DNA of 64,000 nt from Pleurotus djamor. Lineage: Eukaryota > Basidiomycota > Agaricomycetes > Agaricales > Pleurotaceae. A model generated the notes under the pieces. The model ran no database searches. It was given only the letters and a program-made list of their open reading frames with translations, and was not told the DNA's origin. A program made the translations under genes and the position numbers. The stretch covers positions 93,397-157,396 of the forward strand of contig JAPEVF010000030.1 of NCBI GenBank assembly GCA_029747585.1, in the 5' to 3' direction. Below, one piece after another: positions 1 through 9,221 of this stretch (position 1 is the stretch's first letter; the number at the start of each line of letters is the position of its first letter).

Positions 1-303
1 TGTTGCGAGAGTAAAAACTGTGCGCGGAAACAAGTCAGTTGGGTGAAGCATTTGGACATTTCTCAATATACCTGGCTGAATGTCACCGCGTGTGGGCGTT
101 GGATTCGATCGAATAGGCAGTGATGCTGAAGCCGACCGACGCAGAGGCGTAGTGGCCTTTGGTTTCGGCTTTGGAGGCTCCTCCGCCTGTTTACTGCCAA
201 CGTTTTTGTTGACAGAGAGGTACCGGAATGCGCCAGGAGCGTGTCGACATTGATGAGGGCAAACCGCAGAAGGAAACCTACCAAAAATGCTCCAAGTCGA
301 CAT
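1..303 (-). CDS. Possible 5' part of a gene running off the left edge
   Basis: An ATG at 303 opens a short reading frame (MSTWSIFG) that ends at a donor-like GTAGGT. An acceptor-like AG precedes position 188 or so, and one frame after it stays open for about 40 codons. A second frame in the same stretch (Pro/Lys-rich, then Arg/Ser-rich) stays open to the window edge. I cannot tell which frame, if either, is used. The position just downstream of the 3' end of the trehalose synthase gene on the same strand would suit a tandem gene. I do not recognise any family, and the true gene may have another start. Confidence 0.22.
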   Translation of the reverse strand, partial: MSTWSIFGRFPSAVCPHQCRHAPGAFRYLSVNKNVGSKQAEEPPKPKPKATTPLRRSASASLPIRSNPTPTRGDIQPGILRNVQMLHPTDLFPRTVFTLAT

Positions 304-607
304 ACTATCCGGATGTCAGTATATGTGGCTGGTATGTGGTTCAAGGAACGCGTCGATCAACGGCACGGCACGCGACAAACTTTTCCGAGCACAGCCGCAT
401 CTAATCTTATCAACCAATATTAATTATAGGGACCGCAGATATGTTACTACTATAATCTACCATGGTACTCTTTCTGTGCAGACATACATACATATGTGTG
501 AGCGTTTAGAGTACATCTAATAAAAAAGGACCAAGAGAAAAGTCAAATAAACACGAACAACAAAACCAACGATGAATTATTCCGCAAAGACCTGGATAGT
601 ACCCAAA

Positions 608-2494
608 CTATGGGCTTCCAAGGGGAGTGGTAGGGACAGTGCCGTCAACGATGTTGGTTCCATCACCGCCAGCATCGCCCTTTGCCTTCAACTCCGCCTG
701 TCCCTCCTTGTTGACATCGCCGACCTTGATTTTACCCATCTCCTTGATGAAGCTGCTTCCCCAGTACGCCGCGCTGTACTTGTTGACATATTTGAAAAGC
801 TTGCGATGGTTCTCCGCGCGCGTCGCCGCATCCATGATCACAGCTTCATGGATGGCATCAGCAACCTGCTGCGAGTCCCAAGGGTTGACAACAAGAGAGC
901 CGTTTAAGCTCTGTGCTGCGCCGGCAAATTCGGACAGGATCATGACACCCTGGCGTGCCTGTTGGCAGGCGATGTATTCGTAGGATACCTAATACCGCAG
1001 CGTCAATATCTCGTAAGAGCACACGTTAATTTGACGGTGACTTACCAAATTCATACCGTCACGGGTACTTGAAACCAAACAGACATCGCTAAGGGCGTAG
1101 AGCGCACACAGCTCATCGAACGCGAGGGACTTGTGCATGAAGTGGATGGGCATAAACTCGACAGTACCGAAACGACCGTTGATTCGGCCTACGAGTTCGT
1201 TGACGGTGGATCGGAGGTTCTGGTATTCTTCGACATCCTGGCGCGAAGGCACGGCTAGCTGCACGAGTACGACCTAAGAGATTCGTCAACGGCGATGAAA
1301 ACCTGATGATTGGTTCTCGACTAACCTTCCCAATCCACTCAGGATGTTGACTCAAGAAGAGCTCGAGGGCATGGAGCTTCTGGGGGACACCCTTGATGTA
1401 GTCCAAACGGTCAACGCCGACAATAACTTTGACACCGCTGAATCGTTGTTCTAGATGGGCGATACGTTCTTTGACAGAGTCCTTCTTGAGGTTCTATAAC
1501 AGGACGTCCATCAGCATGAGATGCAGGAATAATGGAATATGCCCACTTCGATGAAAGACGCCGGCTCAATACCAATTGGGAAGGTACCGACATGAGCCAA
1601 TCGTCCTTCAAATTCGACACCGTTGGGCATTGTTGGCAAACCCAAGATACGAGTGCACGACGAAAGGAAGTGGCGTGCGTAATCATAGGTGTGGAAACCG
1701 ATAAGATCGCAGTACAGGATGCCGAGNAGAATTTCACGGCGAACGGGTAGAATCCTATGACCAGAAAATCAGTGATAACGAGCGTATCAGTGGAATGGAA
1801 GTACTTACCTGTAGATCTCACTACTTGGGAAAGGCGTGTGCAAGAAGAAGCCGATCTTGACACCAGGGACCTGGACTGGCTGGATTTCCTCGCCGTCCTC
1901 CTCAACACCTTCGGTGATCCGGGCCAGCTCGCCTTTGGTCAACTCNCCCGCCGCAGAGTTTTCCCCTTGGATGAGGCTCCTCAGCATCAACGGNAGGAGC
2001 ATGAGATGGTAATCCTGGACCCAAACCATCGAGTTTGGCGTGATCTGCGTAACGACGGCCTGGGCGAACTTCAAGTTTGCCTGACGATACGCCCGCCAGT
2101 TCTCCTCGTCAAAGTTCATTTCACCCGGGTGATAATGGAACAATGGCCATAGGATGGAGTTTGAGAAACCGTTGTAGTGACGATCAGCTACGTCATCGTC
2201 GAGGTAGACGGCTTGGCAAGAGTATTCCTCCTTGAGACGCTTGTCGACGAGCGGGCGATCTTTGACAGGGATGAAGAAGCCTGGCCANCCAATCCAGGTG
2301 AAGTTCAACGACTTCTTGAAGCCAGAAAGNGCGGACACGAGACCGCCCGAGGACATTTTGAAGTGGTACTCGCCCTTGGCATCTTTTGTGATGGTGATGG
2401 GGAGACGGTTGGAAACGACGATGAGGTGGTTGTTGGCTCCAAAGTCCATCGTTTCCAGAGAAGGCTCTGTGCTGGGGGAAAGAGGTGTGGACAT
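608..2494 (-). CDS. TPS1: Alpha,alpha-trehalose-phosphate synthase (UDP-forming)
   Basis: This enzyme joins UDP-glucose and glucose-6-phosphate into trehalose-6-phosphate in the cytosol, the first step of trehalose synthesis (stress protection and control of glycolysis). Five exons (2494-1809, 1754-1547, 1493-1326, 1273-1046, 988-608) close in phase to 556 residues, a normal length for a stand-alone fungal Tps1 without a phosphatase domain. Seen in order: VVSNRLPITI near the N-terminus, the HYHPGE and WVQDYHLML motifs, HTPFPSSEIYR across the first splice, GVDRLDYIKGVPQKL (nucleotide-sugar site), and SSTRDGMNLVSYEYI across the last splice. Intron 2 uses an unusual GTGGGC donor. A few N bases affect single residues only. 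The family assignment is secure; the start is the first ATG, followed by a typical poorly conserved leader of about 20 residues. Confidence 0.96.
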
Positions 2495-2698
2495 TGTGCA
2501 GAAATCGGCTGCTTTAAGTCTATGATGGCGACGAGTCTTTACTTAGAAACTGATCGCAAGACATGGATTCCTCTTTAGAGAGGGGGCTTACCCGTAAGAT
2601 TATCGGATGAGCGTAGNACGAACGTTTCCCGGGACGTTGAGGAAGAAGAAGGAAAACAGGTGATAATGGAGGTTCAGGATGAAGCAACGTTTGTNCTC

Positions 2699-2949
2699 NN
2701 NNNNNNNNNNNNNNNNNNNNNNNNNNNNNNNNNNNNNNNNNNNNNNNNNNNNNNNNNNNNNNNNNNNNNNNNNNNNNNNNNNNNNNNNNNNNNNNNNNNN
2801 NNNNNNNNNNNNNNNNNNNNNNNNNNNNNNNNNNNNNNNNNNNNNNNNNNNNNNNNNNNNNNNNNNNNNNNNNNNNNNNNNNNNNNNNNNNNNNNNNNNN
2901 NNNNNNNNNNNNNNNNNNNNNNNNNNNNNNNNNNNNNNNNNNNNNNNNN
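2699..2949. other. Assembly gap (run of N)
   Basis: A block of 251 N bases lies between the 5' end of TPS1 and the 3' end of the P0 gene, so the TPS1 promoter is partly missing. Apparent long ORFs across this block are artefacts of translating N. An AGGGG pentamer at about 2581, similar to a yeast stress-response element, lies in what remains of the TPS1 upstream region; whether it functions here is unknown. Confidence 0.95.
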
Positions 2950-3075
2950 TNGCGGTCCGGGTTCTTAGGCGAATACGTGCAAAANTCAGTACATGACGTG
3001 CATTTCTGGTAAATACAGATACAGATAATGCGGGNGGATACGGAGGTACTATGTAACAAATGGTGGAATTCCCGC

Positions 3076-4278
3076 TTAGTCGAACAAACCGAAGCCCTTG
3101 GAAAATCCGTCCAAATGAATACGACGATGATAGATAAAGAAGGGGGCACACGTACCATGTCATCATCAGACTCCTCCTTCTCTTCCTCCTTCTCCTCTTC
3201 TTTGGCGGCTTCAGCGGCAGGCGCAGCATCAGCGACNGGGGCAGCAACAGCGAAGGCTTCGGGGTTGGCAAGGTATTCCTTGACCTAGAAAACCGAATGA
3301 ATNAGTATTGNATTCATATATNNAGACACGANANAANGCATCAGAATATAGATANAATTNTCCTCAAATTGAATTTGTTCGGAATTTTCAGTGTTANTTG
3401 AATACGAATCATGTGCATNTCGNCGTGACGNAANTCTCACCTTTTCGGCACCCTCAAAGGTGTACTCGGTGGCAATGGAGACAGCCAACAAGTTCTTGTA
3501 TGAGTTGACCAGGGAGTGNACNATGGANACGATGGTGGGGTAGTTAAGAGCCAAGGAGATGGCGGCAATGGTCTTAATACCAGACAAGAACCTGTTGACG
3601 AGGTCNTCCTCGGCAACGTCNAGAACTTCAGGAGAGAAGGCGTTGCCAGAGTCGAAGATCTGCACGACGGTCATACCGTAGGTGAACGGCGAGATGTTCA
3701 ACATGTTAAGGAGGGTGGCCTCGGAAGAACCNACACGGGTTCCAGCCTCGACGACCTTGACATCAGACACGATTTCAATGGTACCACGAGCAATCTTGGT
3801 GGGGATACCGAGAGCCTGGAAGAANGAGGTCTTTCCGGGTTCCATACCAGTGTTACCGGCAGGAACGGTGACATCCTTGGGGGCGAAGGCACCAGCACGA
3901 GCAGGGGCGGCGACCTTGTTGGCAACGATGATGTCACGAACGTCCTTGAGGTCACCAGAGGTGAAGACGAAGCCGATGTTTCCCTTGATGTGGGGGAGGA
4001 GCTTCTCGAATTGAGGGAACTCGGAGAGGATGGATCGGAGAGCACGTCGGACCATGGTGTTCTTTCCCATCAAGACAATACCTTTGCCACGGAGGGCGAC
4101 ACGGATCTGATGCATTTGGTTGGAGCCGACATTGTCAACATTGACCAAGAAGATGGAGGCTATCGCAGCGAGTTGGTGGAAAGATAGCCAGGATAACGGT
4201 TAGAAACTCACGGTATTTGTTGAGAAGCTCCTTGAGCTTTTGGAAGTAGATTTCCTTGTCAGCACGAGATGCACCCAT
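3076..4278 (-). CDS. RPP0: 60S acidic ribosomal protein P0 (uL10)
   Basis: P0 anchors the P1/P2 stalk on the large ribosomal subunit and helps recruit elongation factors. Four exons (4278-4212, 4159-3441, 3284-3156, 3096-3076) close in phase to 311 residues, the usual length. Visible marks are the N-terminal [19 protein letters not shown], the uL10 core ([26 protein letters not shown]), the Ala-rich hinge, the acidic run and the C-terminal DDDMGFGLFD that defines stalk proteins. The last seven residues sit on a 21 nt final coding exon. Several N bases fall in and around the introns at 3300-3440. A further intron probably lies in the 5' untranslated region, as is common in ribosomal-protein genes. 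Confidence 0.97.
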
Positions 4279-4294
4279 TGTAAGTAGTTTTTGC

Positions 4295-4342
4295 CTGCCA
4301 AAGCTTTAGCATGTCATATCGCCAATAATGTTCGAGACTCAC
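4295..4342 (-). other. Probable 5'-UTR intron of the P0 gene
   Basis: Read on the minus strand, GTGAGT at 4342-4337 and TTTGGCAG ending at 4295 delimit a 48 nt intron with a TGACAT/GCTAAAG stretch inside, 16 nt upstream of the P0 start codon. Leader introns are usual for fungal ribosomal-protein genes. Inferred from signals only. Confidence 0.6.
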
Positions 4343-4870
4343 GAGGTTTCGTTGAAAAGTTGGTAACTAGCGCCTCCCTATTGACCTCTTTAAGGGTAGC
4401 TTGAGTGAGTATGTCTGCGGTTCTCATCGCGGTCAAGCATACCTGTTGGTGCCAAAGGATTTTTCAAGGCAGCTGGTCGATTTTGTGGATAGAGCGAGCG
4501 ATGGACGATCGCGAAGTCGAAACTTTCTGTTGTCCCTCCGTGGGAAAGTGTAATAAGGTTCGAAGTCCGCCTGATCGCCCCGAACGCTAAGCGCTAAGCC
4601 TTCATGGCCCCAAGCGCCCGTGGACCGTGGTTGCCCGCTACCTCCGATTCCCTCGCCTGGCGGTGGTAAACACATCATTCAGTAAGAAAATCGAACTGAA
4701 TACTTATATACATCTGCAGTGCGCTTTCCAGAGAGTCATTCATGACATGGAATGTTGCGATGGTGTCGCTCAGCCATCCAATCAACCACCACCACCGCTA
4801 GCGACTCTGCGACACTTTTTAGATGGTACGTGGTTCTCTGTTGTTGTTGGTGGATATCTACTGAAGCTAT
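4343..4870. promoter_or_regulatory. Divergent promoter region between P0 and the helical-repeat gene
   Basis: About 530 bases separate the P0 leader (transcribed left) from the ATG at 4871 (transcribed right). No coding signal stands out; the short ORFs here lack family resemblance. It must hold both promoters. I see no clear TATA box. Confidence 0.5.
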
Positions 4871-7664
4871 ATGGAATACAGCTCAAAATCTATATCCCAT
4901 CGTCCTATATTGGGGGACCGACGCGTCCATTCTGCGGAACTAAAACCCAGCTTCCGGACTCGTGAACCTCGCGCGACTTCACACGCGAAGAAGGAACGGG
5001 CGCACGCTGTTGCTAATTGTCGACCTAACCAGCCAAGCAGCGCTCGTGAGAAGGACACTGACACCCAAGCCTTTGACGCGTTACGTTCATTCCTACGGGC
5101 AGCAGACTCAATTGCCGACAACTCACGGAAACCCACCTCGAATACCATTCGATCGCTGTATATGTCCATCCAACATCGTTCTCAACTCTCCCAACTCTCA
5201 GCGTTACATTTCTCCGAACTTTCCAGTCTGTTTGGCACTCTTTCTCTTTCGCGAATGTGCTCCGGTTTCGAATGGCGTAGTTCGCTGGTTCCTTTCGTTA
5301 TGCAGAGCAAAACGGGGAGAACATATTGGCCGTTTGTTACGCAGATACTCCTTGACAAAGCGCGTGTTGGGTATCCATTGACAAGTGGGGACCGATTCTG
5401 GCTTATGCGCGCGGCACTCGCTGGTTCGCTTCCGGAAGGGAAATTGCATGATGAAGCTGGCAAGTACTCTGCCTGAATTCAAGCAACGCAGCCTAATAAA
5501 TAATTTAGACCTACGACATGGCGTTGACACCGCGCGCAAAGAGTACGACCACATCCGGTCTGAATCGTCCCATGCAGAAGTTCACGTACCATTTCTGACC
5601 GCCCTCACGCGGCTACAATCTGTATCTGCCAACGAAGAGGTCATTACACACCTCAGCACAGTCTTGCACCTATATCCGGATCCGCATCCAGAACTTCTAC
5701 TCTTTGCATGGTCGTTCGTGACCAATGATGCCAGCGATACGTCGGCCTCCTCCAGAGAGTGTTTAATAAGGGCTTTGCAACAATGCCGTATTGAAACACC
5801 CGAGCTTATCATGCCATCACCCCTTCGCAAGGGTTTGTGCCCCAAAACCTCTTCATGGGTCGTTGCCCTGCATTCTAACGCGCTGAGTCCTCGCCATCCG
5901 CTTGAAGCGAGGTGGCGCTCTCTCGTGTTTCTTGCCCATCTCTCCTCATGCCAGCATCTCCCGGCTGTGCCTGTACATGACATGCCTGTTCCGCGAGCGG
6001 ACACTATGCAGTACGACGTCCTCCTCATCCTCAAGTACCTAGAACGAACCCTACGGCTGAAGTTAACTTGTCGAATGCAACCTCGACTCGACCCCGACCT
6101 TCGAGACTACATTCGCTTCATATGGAAGACCTGGAGGAACGCTCCACGCGTCGAACCGATCCCTCGTGGAGTTCTCCGAGCCGTGGTCGCAACATGCTTT
6201 CGTCTGTCCGCCAAACTCGGGGACGCTCGCCTTAAGGAAGCCTGTCATTCCTTTTGTCTGGCGGGGGGACTCTATGAACAAGGTCCTCGCGGTGGCGGTC
6301 ACTCGCTTGTTGTGGAGTTCATCATGGCGTCCCTTGCGTCTGACTATCATAGCTGGTCCGCGATGATTGCTCGGTTAGATCTGGTACTACCAAATAGATC
6401 GTGGAAGGCTACAGTTCTGCCCCAGTGTGTTCGACATCTCGCGGTGGAGGATCCTTCAATTCTTGCTGGCCTCCAACATCCGTTGATGTCGTGCTTGTCT
6501 GACTCAAGCAACAATATCTCGCAGAAGCAGGATGTCTTGGAAGCTTTTCTCATCACCATTTACCTATCTGGTGCTGAAAGGATGTATTCTGATTGGTGCA
6601 AAGTCGTCGCCAGAGAAATGCTGGTTGCTTATGCAGGATGCCGCCCGTCCTCTCGCGCGAGGAACGCCCTCCAGAATATGGTACTCGTGTTTGTCAACTC
6701 TGGCCACCCTTCACAGGCTTCTCGTGTTGTTCGGGGTGTTCAACAACGATTCCCTGGATACTTTCCTGATCCCTTCCTCACGACACTCAGTCGTTCTCTT
6801 TTCCGGCGCCGACAGTATCGTCTGGCCGTCAGGGTACTGGGTATGGTGACTCCTGCATCATCTCAACGCGAGCTCGCTGTCGAGATGGGGCGACGAGGGG
6901 CGACATCTTTAGAGATAACTCAATGGAGATGGTCACCACAATGTCGACAACCCGCCAGAGCTCGCCCTGCGAGAGCTACGCGTTTATTGACACTTCGATT
7001 ATCATCCAAAGCAGCTCGCCATTCCCATGATCCCCATCTAGCACAAAACACCATCTCTGCCCTAGTTCTTGCTGGACGCTTCGCGGCTGCAAGGAAGATA
7101 TTCCAACGCACCCAGGGTATCTTAGACGTGGATGTACGAACCAAGCTAGGAAACATCATCCTTGATGGCATCGTCCAACGCATGGCTTATCGAAACGGAC
7201 GCCTAGTCCGCACAGTCATGCGAACTACACATCACTACTCCCAGCATTACGACTTTGTTCGGGACCGAGTGACCGTGAACATCTTGCTCAAAGCCATCCT
7301 ACGATGGAGGACATATATCGACTTGCCAAAAGTCAAAGCACTCTTTGATCATATGATCCGTGGGGGTTACCCCGCTGCAGCGCATTTCCGACGGGGGGAT
7401 GTACCGTTTGCTACCCACCCGTCTGTGACGACGACACTATCACTACCGCCGCTGTCACCACACATTTCGTTCGTCAAGCATGTGAGGCCGATGTATAAAA
7501 TGTTCATCAAGGCATTCCATTTACGGGGAGATCGGCGCGCTGCTGCGACCGTAATTGGGATTTTGAAGGCGGAAGAGGCGTACGAGAGAGCGAAGAGGGA
7601 AGAGAAGAATCGGATGGTAGCTATGAACTCGATGAAGTATATAGAATCACGAAGGCGACCGTAG
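4871..7664 (+). CDS. Large helical-repeat protein, possibly PPR/TPR-like
   Basis: Two exons (4871-5459 and 5509-7664) give 914 residues. The intron between them is of the rare GC-AG type: GCAAGT donor, CTAAT branch-like site, TTTAG acceptor, 49 nt; only this choice closes the frame. The N-terminal 100 residues are basic and Ser/Arg-rich, which would suit a mitochondrial presequence, and the rest is a chain of amphipathic helices with Leu/Ala/Arg spacing as in PPR or TPR solenoids (clearest near ILLKAILRWR and VKALFDHMIRGGY). I do not recognise a named orthologue. A mitochondrial RNA-related role is only a guess from this composition. The start is the first in-frame ATG after a TGA; later ATGs are possible. 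VPS28 begins 26 bases after the stop. Confidence 0.7.
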
Positions 7665-7689
7665 ATATCTCGAACTTGGTATTGGGGAC

Positions 7690-8699
7690 ATGGAATTCGT
7701 TTTTAGGGGTGAGAATGACCGGACCGATAAGATGGCCTCATCGTCCTTGTTGTCTGCCACTATGTCTGCTCCGTTATCACTCGATGAAGAGGTCCGTTTA
7801 TACACCAAGAACTCGGAACGAGAGAAATACAATCTGCTNGCAACCCTTTTCGGCATCATCGTNGCCCTAGACTACCTCGAACGGGCGTATGTTCGTGACT
7901 CCATCACCGCGGCCGAGTGAGTAACCTCCAATTTATGTACGGAAACAGCATTTGAGTGAGTCTTCTTGACACATTCACCTTCAAAGAGATATTCTCCAGC
8001 ATGCACGAGGTTGCTGTCTCAGTACAAGACGATGCTAAAGCTCGTGGGGGATGATGTACCTTCGATCGAGGAATTCATGAAGCGATATCGTGTACGCACC
8101 TCACATCTCGCATGACCTCAACATCCTTACGTTGTTCAAATGATAGATGGATAATCCAGCGGCACTTCATAGGATCAAGGTCGGAGTCCCCGCGACCGTG
8201 GAGCACTCCAGCGAAGCTGGACCAGAGACGGCGAAATGGGTCGCAGAAACTACACAGGTCNGTGACACCCCACCTATCCTTCATTCCACAGTGCACTCAC
8301 ATAAGCTGGCAGAACTTCATCACCTTCATGGATGCTTTGAAACTCCGGCTACGTGCCAAGGACCAGTTACATCCAATATTGCAAGAGTTGGTTACTAGTT
8401 ATGCTCGCTTCAAAGGCAGCAAAGACTGGGAAGGCCGCAGTCGTATGGTTAGCTGGTGTGCTCCTTCGATATCTCACATGCCACTTACCGCAGCTAATCT
8501 GAAGTATNCTTNAGGCTTATAACACTGAACGGGATGAAGGCATCTGAGGAAATCACAGAGGAGCAATCACGACAAGTGNGTTTTTGTNCGTATTGATACT
8601 TCCCTACNCTTACAACGCGATCAGTTATCCTTTGACATAGAGCATGCTTATGCCGAGTTCTTTCGAAGTCTTAGTGGAGGCAAAGANGAGGGGTCCTAG
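7690..8699 (+). CDS. VPS28: ESCRT-I subunit VPS28
   Basis: VPS28 is a core subunit of ESCRT-I, which sorts ubiquitinated membrane cargo into multivesicular bodies. Six exons (7690-7916, 7989-8091, 8147-8257, 8313-8455, 8515-8575, 8625-8699) close in phase to 239 residues, near the fungal size. Diagnostic stretches are SLDEEVRLYTKNSEREKY, then LDYLERAYVRDSIT, EYSPACTRLLSQYK across intron 1, DNPAALHRI, the C-terminal-domain stretch RLRAKDQLHPILQELV, and NGMKASEEITEEQSRQ, ending SFDIEHAYAEFFRSL. The start is uncertain: in-frame ATGs at 7690, 7732 and 7762 all precede the conserved core, and the last two give lengths (225, 215) closer to animal proteins. Its transcript must start inside or very close to the upstream gene. 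Confidence 0.93.
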
Positions 8700-9221
8700 A
8701 TTGAGTGCCAGCGACTATGTATNGTGCTTACCGCAGTTAGAGGCGACTTCNAGTAGACTTAATTACACCCACTTACCAAGTCAGNTTATCCAAGCATGCA
8801 TCTTCTTGTCCCAGAAAGAGACTCGGACGTGTTTTGAGCAGCTCTACATTCATGGGCCCGTNTNNTNGTTNNAANNGTCCNNGTNTTTCTGCANGGGNCC
8901 GAGTCTTNGGGGTTGGACTCGTTCACCTGCTCGTACCCTGTATGAAACAAGGGATGATCGCAGCTGTATGCNAGCTGNCNNCNGGTTCTCCTTGGGTATC
9001 CGGGTGCATGCTACGCTATACGGCAGTGATACATCTCAGGGCCCAGAACCTCTGAATGTTGAGGGTCGGGGGATTTCCAAATTCTCAAAGTTATTACACA
9101 CAGTTTTCTTCTAACCTCCATCATCCACTCCCCAGTCGAAGGCTTCGCTCACGCTCTTTGTTTTGCTTCCATCCGCTACGCTACTGCCTGAGAGGACTTC
9201 ACCCCCTTATCTTTCGGTGTG

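Noticed and set aside
63..344. 93-codon minus-strand frame near the left edge
   Set aside because: Mixed Arg/Leu composition with no family likeness; other frames in the same stretch look at least as good.
2520..3271. Long frames crossing the N block
   Set aside because: Open only because N is not read as stop.
5385..5508. Start of the helical-repeat protein at 5385 in the downstream frame
   Set aside because: The upstream frame 4871-5459 is longer, and a GC-AG intron with a branch-like site joins the two in phase; the 5385 reading would translate intron sequence.
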